Below, piece after piece: positions 1 through 8,565 of a DNA stretch of 63,589 nt. How positions within the stretch are numbered: the first letter of the stretch is position 1; each line of letters starts with the position of its first letter. The notes under the pieces were generated by a model. The model was not told the DNA's origin. It searched no databases and worked only from the letters and a program-made list of their open reading frames with translations. The translations under genes were made by a program, and so were the position numbers. Source of the stretch: Actinomycetales bacterium (GTDB taxonomy: Bacteria > Actinomycetota > Actinomycetes > S36-B12); the NCBI GenBank assembly GCA_018970025.1, contig JAGWXF010000019.1, positions 1-63,589 of the forward strand. Reading direction: 5' to 3'.

Positions 1-1063
1 CGGTGGACCAGTTCTCCGAGGTGACTTCCTCGCCCGGCACGAGTGTCACAGGCGGAATGGGCTTCCCGTTGAGCAGGTAGTCCGCCATCAGGGCCGCTGC
101 TGTCTCACCATGCTTGGCCGAATTGGCGAAGAGGCTGCCGCAGTATGCGGGCGTCCCCTTCTCGAACTCGATCTTCGACAGGGCACCATCGCCGATTCCC
201 ACGCCGCATGAGCCCTTGTCGAGACCCGCCGCCTCAAGGGCCCTGACCGCACCAACAACGCCTTCCTCATTGCAGGAGTACACGAGCCAGTTCTTGACGT
301 CGGGATGTGCAGTGATGAGTCCCTGCATGGCCTGGAGGCCACCATCCGTGTTCGCCCCGGCGTAGTTCGCCTCAAAGAACTGCTTGGCGGTCAGCTCCGG
401 CATAGCCGCCTGCAGAGCCGCCTTGGCCCCATCCGTGCGATCCGTGCACACGCTGACCTCATTGAACGTCAGCCCAGCGACACCGATGTCTGCTGGCTTC
501 CATCCCCGCTGCTTGGCGTCATCGGCGAGCATGGTGCCCACGGAATCGCCGATCTGCTTCGTGTCCATGCCCACGAACGGGGCAGCGTTCCCCTGTGCGT
601 CCTCAATGGGGTCGTCGACCGCGATCACGGCGACGCCCTTGTCGGCTGCCTGACCAAGTACCTGGGGCCCCAACTTCTGATCCTGAATCACCAGGATGAC
701 CCCGCCAACGCCCTGCGAGAATGCAGTGTCCAAGTTCGTCTGCTGAGCAGCGGCATCGAACCGGCTGTCAAGCACCGAAACCTCGAGTCCCGCAGCGGCT
801 CCGCCTTCTTCGACACCCTTCGCCTGGTTCTGGTACCAACCCTGATCCATGCGCTTCACGACGTAGGCCACCTTGTTGTTGCCTGACGCGGCCGGAGCCT
901 CTGACGCTTCCGCCGTCCCAGAGGCTGGGGCGGCCGAGGGCGCTGCCGATTCCCCGGCTGCGGTCTCCTCTGTAGATGAACTGCTCGAGCCGCATGCCGC
1001 CAGCACTAGAACGCAGGCGAGCCCGGCCCCCAGTGCACCAAGTGCACGTGTTCCTGCCCTCAT
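1..1063 (-). CDS. Sugar ABC transporter substrate-binding lipoprotein (partial)
   Basis: Partial gene; its 3' end lies beyond the left edge. The product starts with a lipoprotein signal (basic residues, hydrophobic stretch, LVLAAC lipobox, Cys24), then a Ser/Glu/Ala-rich linker, then a type I periplasmic-binding fold of the ribose/arabinose family (COG1879). Recognisable stretches are KVAYVVKRMDQGWYQ, GVILVIQDQKLGP and VIAVDDP. It should capture a sugar or sugar acid outside the membrane for an ABC importer that probably lies to the left. AAAGGAG precedes the ATG by about seven bases. It is the last gene visible in the leftward accessory operon. The family is clear; the substrate is not, though the fold is nearest to L-arabinose binding proteins. 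Confidence 0.9.
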   Translation of the reverse strand, partial: MRAGTRALGALGAGLACVLVLAACGSSSSSTEETAAGESAAPSAAPASGTAEASEAPAASGNNKVAYVVKRMDQGWYQNQAKGVEEGGAAAGLEVSVLDSRFDAAAQQTNLDTAFSQGVGGVILVIQDQKLGPQVLGQAADKGVAVIAVDDPIEDAQGNAAPFVGMDTKQIGDSVGTMLADDAKQRGWKPADIGVAGLTFNEVSVCTDRTDGAKAALQAAMPELTAKQFFEANYAGANTDGGLQAMQGLITAHPDVKNWLVYSCNEEGVVGAVRALEAAGLDKGSCGVGIGDGALSKIEFEKGTPAYCGSLFANSAKHGETAAALMADYLLNGKPIPPVTLVPGEEVTSENWST

Positions 1064-1159
1064 ACGAGGACTCCTTTCATCTGTTCCGAGCCGTCGTACA
1101 GGCTCTTGAGTTGCCTCCCGGCGGGCGCCGAGGAGTTCAGGACGAGCACCGCCGTGTCA

Positions 1160-2224
1160 TCAGACACTTACGGGAGCTCCCCCGACTTTGGCCGACTCGA
1201 TCAGCGCAGCGATCAGTTCGACGGATCGCGCTGCAATATCGCCGGACGAGTTGTTCTCCGTGCTACGACCCGTGACGAGGTCGATGAAGCGACTTGGCGG
1301 CGTGCTGCATGCGTAGTTGCCGCTGCCCGGGGTGGCTAGCAGTGACTCCTGACGTCCGTCATGCAGCAGGAACTCCGCCCGCTCGCGTTCGACGTCGAGC
1401 AGGAGCACACCGTTGGTGCCGAAGACTCGAATATCCATCTGGAACTTGCTGTCCGCCGGCAGCGTTGCCGCTCCCGCGAGGCTCCCCAGCGCGCCGTTGG
1501 TGAATGTGACGTTGGCACTGTTGTACATGTCAACGCCCGAGTTAGGGCTCGCAACGAAACCGCTGACCCGCTGGGCGCGAAGACCGGTGAGCCACAACGC
1601 CAGTGAGACCACGTGCGTAAGTTGACCGTGCGCGTAGCCGCCGCCCCGGCGGGCGTCTTGCCACGTTCGCATGTCAGGGGCGGCGAGGGTCGGCGTCCAT
1701 TGGCTGGGCACGCCGCCCTGTCCGGCGAAGAACTCCTTCGTGGGCGATGCCATCGTTCCGGCGATGAACTCCACGTCACCGATCACTCCGTCGTCGATCA
1801 GCTGCTTCGCAGCGACGATGAAGCCCGTGTACTGCCACCCGTACGGCACCAAGAGGACGACGTCCTGCTGGCTCGCTGCACTGACGAGGTCCCACGCCTG
1901 CTCCGGATCCAGGGTCATGGGCTTCTCGCACATCACGTGCAGACCCCTGTCCAGGGCCGCGCGGGCATGCTCATAGTGCAGGTGATGCGGTGTGGTGATG
2001 AGCACCGCATCGAGATTCTGCGCGAGGAGTTCGTCTACGTCCTCGGTCGCGTGCGCGAAACCGAACTGCTCCTGCACGACGGCGAGGAGGTCGGGATCGG
2101 GGCGGCAGACGGAAACCAGTTCAACGTCGTCGCGCGCCGCGAGCAGGGGGAAGTGGTTCGTGGTGGCCCACCAACCTGCCCCGATGGCACCGACACGCAC
2201 CGGCCGGTCCGTCACAGTTCTCAT
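1160..2224 (-). CDS. Gfo/Idh/MocA-family NAD(P)-dependent oxidoreductase
   Basis: About 354 residues. The N-terminal Rossmann motif is VGAIGAGWWA, followed by ITTPHHLHYEHA and the family signature CEKPMTLD, whose Lys is a usual catalytic residue. The C-terminal half fits the GFO_IDH_MocA alpha/beta domain. Such enzymes oxidise or reduce sugars, inositols or sugar acids with NAD(P). The start used gives an ATGA overlap with the upstream hydrolase gene, implying translational coupling; an in-frame GTG further upstream would lie inside that gene. It is part of the leftward catabolic operon. The substrate is unknown. Confidence 0.9.
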   Translation of the reverse strand: MRTVTDRPVRVGAIGAGWWATTNHFPLLAARDDVELVSVCRPDPDLLAVVQEQFGFAHATEDVDELLAQNLDAVLITTPHHLHYEHARAALDRGLHVMCEKPMTLDPEQAWDLVSAASQQDVVLLVPYGWQYTGFIVAAKQLIDDGVIGDVEFIAGTMASPTKEFFAGQGGVPSQWTPTLAAPDMRTWQDARRGGGYAHGQLTHVVSLALWLTGLRAQRVSGFVASPNSGVDMYNSANVTFTNGALGSLAGAATLPADSKFQMDIRVFGTNGVLLLDVERERAEFLLHDGRQESLLATPGSGNYACSTPPSRFIDLVTGRSTENNSSGDIAARSVELIAALIESAKVGGAPVSV

Positions 2225-3177
2225 CGCGCGACCCCGTAGCGCGGTGGATTGGCGTGTACATCCTCCTTGACGAGCGCTCGCGCACACAGATCCTCAAGGT
2301 GCCCGAGCACTGGGTAGACCAGGTACTGCGCCGCGTCCAGCCCCCAGGGCCCGAGACGAGCATGTCCACGCTCGATGATCTCCAGGAGGGTCAGCGATGA
2401 GGATGATCCGTCCAGGATGTCGAGCACTACGGTCTCAACCGTGTCGGTGTAGAGACTGCTTCCCTGCAGGAAGTCCTGGATGGCTTCCCTGCTCTTGACC
2501 TCGTAGTGAGCCGTGAGCAGGTGATCAGGGGACAGTTCCTGCGCTTGGCGGATGGTGGCACGGTAGGGGGCGACATCCCGGTACGTCGGAGGGAAGGCGG
2601 GCTCACCCGTTGCCGTGAGCACCGAATCCCAGAGAACGGCGTCGCCGATGAAGGCGGCACGCTCATTGGGCAGATAGACGCCGACATGCCCCCGACTGTG
2701 CCCCGGGAGTTCAAGCACTTCCAGCTGGCGGCTCCCGAGATCGATGACGTCTCCGCTGCCCCTGACCCCATCCATAGGCACCGTGTGGGCGACCTGCCGA
2801 ATGAAGTCCTTTGTCTCGGGCGCCTCGTCGAACCCGTGCGGCCGGAACTCCCCATACCGCTCATCGATCATCAGCTCGATGTCCTCGATCTGGGAACGAT
2901 CGTCCACACCACAAAGCAGGACGGCGTCGGGACAGGCATCGCGAATGGCCGAGTTTCCGCCCACGTGATCGAAGTCAGCGTGGGTGTTCACGACATAGCG
3001 AATGCGATCCAGCGGGTGGTCAATGTTGCTCAGGTAAGGCAGCAGCGTCTCCATCACGGATTCGTTGAGCCCGGTATCGACAAGTGCCGATCCTTGGTCG
3101 CCTTCGATCAGGTACATGGCAATGTACCGATTCCCAAGCGGGGCTTCGATGCGGTGAATGCCCGGCAGAATCTCCAT
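2221..3177 (-). CDS. Metallo-beta-lactamase-fold hydrolase
   Basis: About 318 residues. The zinc-binding motif NTHADFDH is near residue 65, with further ligands in GHSRGHVGVY and FIGDAV, the normal order for this fold. It resembles glyoxalase II and other thioester or ester hydrolases rather than beta-lactamases. Beside a CoA-transferase and an enoyl-CoA hydratase, an acyl-thioester or lactone hydrolase role is plausible, but this is inference. The ATG at 3177 has AAGGGA about 10 bases upstream; a GTG immediately before it could also serve. Its stop overlaps the oxidoreductase start. Confidence 0.88.
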   Translation of the reverse strand: MEILPGIHRIEAPLGNRYIAMYLIEGDQGSALVDTGLNESVMETLLPYLSNIDHPLDRIRYVVNTHADFDHVGGNSAIRDACPDAVLLCGVDDRSQIEDIELMIDERYGEFRPHGFDEAPETKDFIRQVAHTVPMDGVRGSGDVIDLGSRQLEVLELPGHSRGHVGVYLPNERAAFIGDAVLWDSVLTATGEPAFPPTYRDVAPYRATIRQAQELSPDHLLTAHYEVKSREAIQDFLQGSSLYTDTVETVVLDILDGSSSSLTLLEIIERGHARLGPWGLDAAQYLVYPVLGHLEDLCARALVKEDVHANPPRYGVAR

Positions 3178-3180
3178 CAC

Positions 3181-3972
3181 TCATTTCCCTTCGTAGTGGG
3201 GCGCGCGCTTCTGTGCGAAAGCTGCCTTCCCCTCGTCTGCGTCACGCGTTGTCATGCAGAAGGTGAACGTGTCGTTCTCGTACGCCAGCCCCACCTCGAG
3301 GGACGTCGACTGACTGACCCGAACCAGGTGCTTCGCCAGTTCAGCCGCGATCGGCGCTGACAGCGCGATTCGTCGCGCAAGCTCGTCAACGGCAGCGTCG
3401 AGTTGATCGGCGGGAAGACAGCGGTTGACAAGCCCTATGCGTGCGGCTTCGGCAGCGTCCACCATGTCCCCGGTGAACAGCATCTCCGAGGCCGGACCGC
3501 TCCCGATGAGCCTGGGCAGTAGTTGCGTGTTGCCGGCTCCCCCATGCCAACCCAACTTGATCTCGCCAGCACCGAACCGAGCGGTGTCGTCGCAATAGCG
3601 GATATCGCTCATCAGGGCCATCTCGAGACCTCCGCCGATGCAGTAACCGCGGATCTTGGCGATGACAGGCTTCCGGATCGCCCAGATCTCCCGTGCATAG
3701 TCGATCCGATTGCGCAACTGCCAGGTGTCTCCGTACTGGTCCAGCACCGAGACATCGCTGCCGGCCGAGAATGCTCGGTCTCCTTCGCCCGCCAACACCA
3801 CGCAGCGAATCCCCGAGTCCGCGTTGATGTCCTCGACCAGGGTCCGCAGGCGCCGGCCCATCGCCGGAGTCATGGTGTTGAGTTTGGCCGCCCTCTTGAG
3901 GGTGATGGTGGCTACCGTGTCAGTGATGTAAAGGGACAACTCGCCCTCGGCACCGACGTTCAGGTCTGCCAT
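3181..3972 (-). CDS. Enoyl-CoA hydratase/isomerase (crotonase family)
   Basis: 263 residues, usual length for a crotonase. Both oxyanion-hole segments are present (AFSAGSD near residue 70 and CIGGGLEMAL near 112). Glutamates sit at both hydratase positions: Glu137 in AGEIKLGW and Glu163 in ASEMLFTG, so true hydratase activity is possible. It should act on an acyl-CoA made by the CoA-transferase encoded one base upstream. The acyl substrate is unknown; the neighbours suggest a non-fatty-acid substrate, perhaps an acid carried by or released from a glycoside. Confidence 0.92.
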   Translation of the reverse strand: MADLNVGAEGELSLYITDTVATITLKRAAKLNTMTPAMGRRLRTLVEDINADSGIRCVVLAGEGDRAFSAGSDVSVLDQYGDTWQLRNRIDYAREIWAIRKPVIAKIRGYCIGGGLEMALMSDIRYCDDTARFGAGEIKLGWHGGAGNTQLLPRLIGSGPASEMLFTGDMVDAAEAARIGLVNRCLPADQLDAAVDELARRIALSAPIAAELAKHLVRVSQSTSLEVGLAYENDTFTFCMTTRDADEGKAAFAQKRAPHYEGK

Positions 3973-3973
3973 G

Positions 3974-5167
3974 TCAGATCACCCCTTCCGCATGCAGGTC
4001 CCGCAGATCCGACTCGTCGTGGTTCAGCCAGGAGCTGAGGACCTCATCGGTGTGCTGCCCGAGCAGCGGCGGAGCCAGTCGAATGGACGGCGGGGTCTCA
4101 GACATCTCGATGGGAATGCCTGTGAGGCGGAGGGAGCCGATGGTCGGGTGATCGACTGTCGCGATGAGTCCACGCTGTATGACATGAGGGTCGGTGCACA
4201 GCTTCGTGTAGTCGTACACCTCACCTGCCCATACATTGACGTCGTGGAACGCTGCTAACCACTGTGCAGTCGTCCTCGAAGGGGTCACCTGGGTCACTCG
4301 GCGGAAGATGTCATCACGGTGTGTATGGCCGTCAGTCCACTCGGTCATCGCGGCCAGCACTGGATCGCCAATCGCCTCACCAAGCTTGTTGATGGGGGCC
4401 ATCGCTAGCACGATCCACCCATCGCTGGTGGGGTACGCGCCGTAGGGTGCGTTGACCCAGGCATGTGCGAGGGGCTCCTCTGAACGCTCGGGCTGGATCC
4501 CCAGGTTTAGATGCGTCACCAGTTCTTGGCACTGACAGTCCATGACCGTTGACAGCATGTCGACGGACACCTTTTGTCCGCGGCCGGAGGACTGTCGCTC
4601 CCACAGGGCGGAGAGGATGCCGATTGCCGCCTGATATCCGGTCATGACGTCAACGGCCCAAAGTGCTCCCGGCTGAGGGGGGTCCTCCTTGCCACCCACG
4701 CTCCACATGGATCCGGAGTAGGCCTGGACGACGAGGTCCTGTCCTGGCATGCCTGCGTTGGGGCCACTCTCCCCGTATCCGGTGATGGATGCGTACACCA
4801 ACCGGGGATTGATGGAGGAGAGCTGTTCGTAAGAGGCGCCTAAACGCGCAGCAGTGCCGACCCGGTAGTTCTGGATGAAGACGTCGCTGACGGAAGCGAG
4901 TTCTCGGAGCAGCTGCTGCCCTCTAGGGTCCTTTAGGTTGATCGTGACGCTCTTCTTGTTCCGGTTGATGCCGAGGAACGCCGTCGTGTGGCCGCCGACC
5001 TCGGCGTTCGCGAAGCCATGAGTCCTGGTCCACTCCCCTGTTCCGGGTGGCTCGACCTTGATCACGTCGGCTCCGAGATCGGCGAGGCGCATCGCGCAGA
5101 TTGGTCCAGCGAGCATCTGAGAGGCGTCGAGGACCCTCAGTCCGGACAGGGGACCGGCGTCCCTCAT
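3974..5167 (-). CDS. Class III CoA-transferase (CaiB/BaiF family)
   Basis: 397 residues from an ATG whose ATGA overlaps the stop of the upstream glycoside hydrolase gene. The longer open frame has an N-terminal extension unlike the family and is rejected. It begins GLRVLDASQMLAGP, continues with LADLGADVIKVEPP, and carries the Asp expected to form the acyl intermediate at Asp173 (AVDVMTG). The family moves CoA between carboxylic acids, such as formyl, carnitine or benzylsuccinate derivatives. It probably activates an organic acid for the adjacent hydratase. Substrate not deducible. Confidence 0.92.
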   Translation of the reverse strand: MRDAGPLSGLRVLDASQMLAGPICAMRLADLGADVIKVEPPGTGEWTRTHGFANAEVGGHTTAFLGINRNKKSVTINLKDPRGQQLLRELASVSDVFIQNYRVGTAARLGASYEQLSSINPRLVYASITGYGESGPNAGMPGQDLVVQAYSGSMWSVGGKEDPPQPGALWAVDVMTGYQAAIGILSALWERQSSGRGQKVSVDMLSTVMDCQCQELVTHLNLGIQPERSEEPLAHAWVNAPYGAYPTSDGWIVLAMAPINKLGEAIGDPVLAAMTEWTDGHTHRDDIFRRVTQVTPSRTTAQWLAAFHDVNVWAGEVYDYTKLCTDPHVIQRGLIATVDHPTIGSLRLTGIPIEMSETPPSIRLAPPLLGQHTDEVLSSWLNHDESDLRDLHAEGVI

Positions 5168-6204
5168 GATGCAAGCCCGACGCGCTCGACGACGCAGCGC
5201 TGGGCGGCTGCCCGAAGCGCCGAACCCTGACCCCAGACATTCACTTCGGTAGGCAGGGTCCGATACATGGTGACATCGTCGACATCGGACTGGCCGGCAT
5301 ACGTGCACGCAGAGACGCCCCAGAACTCCCCTGCTTCGTTGACGCGCGAGTGGGTGGCCACCCAGGCACGATCCGCGTGCTCTGCGTACTCACGCGGAAG
5401 CAACCCGCACGACACTCCCAAATCTAGAGCCGCCGCGAAGAATGATGCAGTGCTGGACTCCAGGTAGGCCTCGTGATCATGGATCAGGGTGTGCCAGAAC
5501 CCGGTCGAGTCCTGGGTCTCGACAACGGCCTGCGCGAGAGTGAGCGCTTCCGCCTTCGCCTCCTGATAGCCCGGCGTGCTGTCCGGGAGAAGCGTCAGTG
5601 TCTCGACCATCCCGTAGAGAGCCCACCCGACCCCTCGCGCCCATCCATACCCGTGAAGGAGTCGCTGGCCGGTGTCGAAACTGTGTCCGAGGAAGGGCCC
5701 ACGGCCAGGATCACCCAAAAGCTGGGTATGGGCGCGCCACTCAGCCAGGGCGAACTCGTGGTACCGGGGATCACTGAGCACATTGCCGAGTTCCGCTAGG
5801 AAGGGAGGTACGTGGTAGATCGAGTCCACCCAGACAGCATGTCGATACTGCGGGATATCGGGCCGGTAGAGCGGCGCACCAGCGGAACGCGGGGATCGCT
5901 CCAAGAGCTGATCAGCGAGGACGACCGCACGATCGAGAAGGGCCCCGCCCTCGCGGGACGAAACGCGCAGGAGTGCCCGGCCCGGCGTGAGGTGGTCGAC
6001 CCATGTGGGGGAGTCCTTTGCCCACGCTCGAATGAACCGCGCGGCGTGCTCGTAGTAGCGGACGTCATCCAGGGCCTCAGCGGCATCAAGGAGCCCATCG
6101 AGGGCGATTGCATCACCCCAGAACCAAATCGTGAAGTCGTAGTTGGTGGTCCTGTCAGCGAGCGCGCGCAGCGTCGACTCCGCACTGGAGGTGTTTCTGG
6201 ACAT
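5164..6204 (-). CDS. Glycoside hydrolase of the GH105/GH88 type
   Basis: 346 residues with no signal peptide, so probably cytosolic. The alpha/alpha-barrel of unsaturated uronyl hydrolases (YteR/YesR-like) is suggested by WVDSIYHVPPFLA, whose Asp matches the usual catalytic one, and WARGVGW, a variant of WGRGNGW. Such enzymes hydrate and cleave delta-4,5-unsaturated sugar residues from oligosaccharides. The ATG is chosen because GGAG lies six bases upstream; the longer frame adds 13 unsupported residues. A GH105 gene translationally coupled to a CoA-transferase gene is an unusual pairing. Confidence 0.82.
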   Translation of the reverse strand: MSRNTSSAESTLRALADRTTNYDFTIWFWGDAIALDGLLDAAEALDDVRYYEHAARFIRAWAKDSPTWVDHLTPGRALLRVSSREGGALLDRAVVLADQLLERSPRSAGAPLYRPDIPQYRHAVWVDSIYHVPPFLAELGNVLSDPRYHEFALAEWRAHTQLLGDPGRGPFLGHSFDTGQRLLHGYGWARGVGWALYGMVETLTLLPDSTPGYQEAKAEALTLAQAVVETQDSTGFWHTLIHDHEAYLESSTASFFAAALDLGVSCGLLPREYAEHADRAWVATHSRVNEAGEFWGVSACTYAGQSDVDDVTMYRTLPTEVNVWGQGSALRAAAQRCVVERVGLAS

Positions 6205-6237
6205 ATCTACTCCAAGTAGTGGTAGTTGAGGTGCTCG

Positions 6238-6282
6238 GCGCACGCATGGGTGCGCAATGACGTTTCGGCGGCGCTAGCCGCC
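6238..6282 (-). other. Two adjacent hairpins in an operon gap
   Basis: The 77-base gap between the unknown protein gene and the glycoside hydrolase gene contains two perfect 6-bp stems: GCGCAC/GTGCGC (6238-6255) and GGCGGC/GCCGCC with loop GCTA (6267-6282, touching the upstream stop codon). Neither has a T-run, so they are more likely RNA-processing or stability elements than strong terminators. Confidence 0.5.
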
Positions 6283-7220
6283 TACGGTTTCGGAATCCCT
6301 CTGGCCATCGCTCCAACAGGGCTTACGGCAGCGGAAGTGCCGGCTCGATCAAGGTGTTCGAGACCGACACGTGCACGGCGTACTCGTTCCCGGGTCGACG
6401 CGTCGGCAAGGCCCGATAGGTGCACCCCACTCGGATAGATGCTGGCGGCGTTCCTCAAGCCGAACTTCAGGTACACGGGCGAGGAGACGCGCACGATCTC
6501 AGGAATGTCGTGGTAACGAAGGAAGCCACCGAGGGAATCCGGACTCTCTACGTAGAGGTCGATCACGACGTCGCTGGCAGCACGCACCGCGGCGAGCTTT
6601 GCGAGGGAAAGATCGCCCGGGACATTGAGGCTGTCCAACCCAAGCTCGCGAAGGATTCTGACGGAGGCGGCGTTGCCGATACCCAGTAGCGCGGATCCCT
6701 TGATTACCAGATCATCCGGGAAGTAGCCCAACTTGCGGCCACGGGCCACGGCATGGATGAGTCCCTCGTCGGCCAGCAGGACGCTCCGGTAGCCGGCTTT
6801 CACGGCACGATCCACATCCTTGAGGGCATACCTGAGTTGGTCCATCCCCGCATGACGCCAGCCGAGTGTCCGGCCGTCAGGCGCCAGGGCCATGGCCGTG
6901 TCGCCATCCCATGGGGCCTTGGGTCCAACGAAGGGGCAGATCTCGATGGCTCGTTCAGCACCCAACTGCGCAATGTCCCGCAACTCAGAGTCTGAGGTCA
7001 GGCTTATCCCCGATCCCGAGGACAGCCTGTGAAGCGGCACGTCCAAACGAACTGCCTCATCAACAGCTGCCTGAACGGCGTCGAACCCCTCCACCGAGGG
7101 GATCTCCACTCGGTAGTGCCCGCCGTCCTCGAAAGTCAGCGTGCTGCTCGGACGGTCATGGAGATCCCCCGCTGGGAGCCCCACATGCGCGAGCAGGCGC
7201 TCGGCCACGTCACTCGTCAT
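6282..7220 (-). CDS. Protein of unknown function in the catabolic operon
   Basis: 312 residues, not assigned to a family. The middle alternates short hydrophobic strands and helices (RAIEICPFVGPKAPW, YRSVLLADEGLIHAVARG, ALLGIGNAASVRILRELG, LDSLNVPGDLSLAKLAAV), compatible with a TIM-barrel like that of U32-type proteins, but this is inference from texture. Its start lies inside the end of the GntR-type regulator gene (11-base overlap), so the two are probably co-transcribed and coupled. A sugar or organic-acid role is suggested by neighbours only. Confidence 0.6.
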   Translation of the reverse strand: MTSDVAERLLAHVGLPAGDLHDRPSSTLTFEDGGHYRVEIPSVEGFDAVQAAVDEAVRLDVPLHRLSSGSGISLTSDSELRDIAQLGAERAIEICPFVGPKAPWDGDTAMALAPDGRTLGWRHAGMDQLRYALKDVDRAVKAGYRSVLLADEGLIHAVARGRKLGYFPDDLVIKGSALLGIGNAASVRILRELGLDSLNVPGDLSLAKLAAVRAASDVVIDLYVESPDSLGGFLRYHDIPEIVRVSSPVYLKFGLRNAASIYPSGVHLSGLADASTRERVRRARVGLEHLDRAGTSAAVSPVGAMARGIPKP

Positions 7221-7935
7221 CGAAGTCGACTCCCGTCATCACCTGGGAGATGTCGGACCTGGTCCGCTCGACTAGCTTGTTCGCCGCCAGTTGGGCGGCT
7301 CGAGGCTGGCGGGCCGCAATGCGGTCAAGCAACGCTTTGTGCAGGGGCATGGAGGCAACAGAGGCCTCATGAGCCTTGATAGTGATCTCGCGGCTCAGGC
7401 GAAGGGACGAGGCGATTGCTGCGTTCATCTGCAGAAGCATCACGTTGTGGCAACCGACCAGGATTCCGTTGTGGAACTTCAGGTCCGCCTCGATGAAGGC
7501 ATCGTCATCCCCGGTGGCTACGGCCCTCTCCATGTCTGCGTAGGCCGCTCGCATAACTTCGATCTGATCATCCGTGGCGCGAATGGCGGCCAGCCGCGAG
7601 GCCGCAGGCTCAATGACGCTTCTAGCCTCCACAAGGTCCCGGATGAGCGGTCCCTGGTTTCGCTCCGACTCCAACTGCCACGACAGAACCTCAGAGTCGA
7701 GCAACGACCAGCCTGACGCTGGCGCGACACGAGTCCCGACCCGCTGCTTCACCTCGACCATTCCTCGGGCCGAGAGAAGCTTGATGGCCTCGCGCACAAC
7801 CGGCCGGGAGACTGCGAACTCCTCGATCATCTGTGCGTCCGAGGGAAGCGTCTGCCCCACGCCGTACTCGCCGCTGACGATCCTGCTGCCCAGAACCGCG
7901 GCGATCCGCTCAGGAAGCCCGCGACGAATTCTCAT
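7210..7935 (-). CDS. GntR-family transcriptional regulator, FadR subfamily
   Basis: 241 residues. N-terminal winged helix-turn-helix (GQTLPSDAQMIEEFAVSRPVVREAIKLLSARGMVEV, motif given in parts: LPSDAQMIEEF, SRPVVREAI, ARGMVEV), then an all-helical FCD domain with metal or ligand residues in DLKFHNGIL and MPLHKALLD. Members sense sugar acids, lactate or similar acids and usually repress their own operon. It is the first gene of the leftward operon, and an inverted repeat sits just upstream of its ATG, consistent with autoregulation. Confidence 0.88.
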   Translation of the reverse strand: MRIRRGLPERIAAVLGSRIVSGEYGVGQTLPSDAQMIEEFAVSRPVVREAIKLLSARGMVEVKQRVGTRVAPASGWSLLDSEVLSWQLESERNQGPLIRDLVEARSVIEPAASRLAAIRATDDQIEVMRAAYADMERAVATGDDDAFIEADLKFHNGILVGCHNVMLLQMNAAIASSLRLSREITIKAHEASVASMPLHKALLDRIAARQPRAAQLAANKLVERTRSDISQVMTGVDFDDE

Positions 7936-7939
7936 ATAA

Positions 7940-7957
7940 ATAACTTACATGGGTTAT
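7940..7957. promoter_or_regulatory. Candidate operator/promoter of the GntR-led operon
   Basis: An AT-rich patch directly upstream of the regulator start contains ATAAC-(8 bases)-GTTAT, a short inverted repeat. Its position and the AT-richness against a GC-rich background suggest a promoter-overlapping operator. No footprint or comparative evidence. Confidence 0.4.
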
Positions 7958-8447
7958 AACTGGTACGGAAGAGCCGTTACCGAATCGAGACACTCTGTCC
8001 AGACACACGTCGCGACTGCCGACGCCAAGTGCCGCCTGGGCCGGCGATGCGAAGTGCACATCCGTTACAAGCCCGTTCCGGCTCGTGCACGAACTGCGCA
8101 TCTCACGGTCGCGACAACGAGTCTCACGTATCCCCTCCCACGCACCGAGGCCTGCCCGAGCTCGGTAGGGATTCGAAGGGAGGTGCTCGCGTTTGCCGCC
8201 TCAGGCGCGGCCGATGACCCCCTCACGTGACGCTCACCCGGTGCGTAGGTCCAGGACCCATCCACCAACGGATTCCGAGGGCCAAGGGGCAGCCTCCCGA
8301 CTGAACCGACCACCCCTGCAGGACCAGTGGTGCGGATTCCGAGCCCCTTGCCCTTTCAGAACCGGACACAAAGGGCAAAGAAAGGGCAACTCACCGCCCT
8401 TGACGATTGACTTGCTCCTGAAAGTCGTTGCACTACAACAACTTCTT
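7958..8447. other. Non-coding gap at the 3' side of tRNA-Thr
   Basis: About 490 bases without a convincing gene. The segment 8269-8392 has nested repeats: CGGATTCCGAG occurs twice (near 8270 and 8335), CCAAGGGGC/GCCCCTTG form an inverted pair, and TTGCCCTTTC pairs with GAAAGGGCAA about 25 bases later. It lies directly downstream of the tRNA 3' end, where integrative elements often leave remnants, but I found no copy of the tRNA 3' end in the accessory region. Confidence 0.45.
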
Positions 8448-8521
8448 GGAGCCGCCTCGGGGATTTGAACCCCGGACCTACGCATTACGAGTGCGTTGCT
8501 CTACCCCTGAGCTAAGGCGGC
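8448..8521 (-). tRNA. tRNA-Thr(CGT)
   Basis: Cloverleaf on the minus strand with a 7-bp acceptor stem, anticodon loop CTCGTAA (anticodon CGT), T-arm GGTTCAAATCC and an encoded CCA end. A TAGCAT -10-like box overlaps the stop codon of the upstream hydrolase gene, about 42 bases before the tRNA. Its 3' end faces the accessory operon. Confidence 0.96.
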
Positions 8522-8565
8522 ATGCCCCTTCCGCGGCTCGCGCCGCCGTTCGAGGCGGGGCAATG

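Noticed and set aside
7958..8447. attL/attR duplication of tRNA-Thr
   Set aside because: No second copy of the tRNA 3' end found by eye in the window, so integration by tRNA targeting is not shown.
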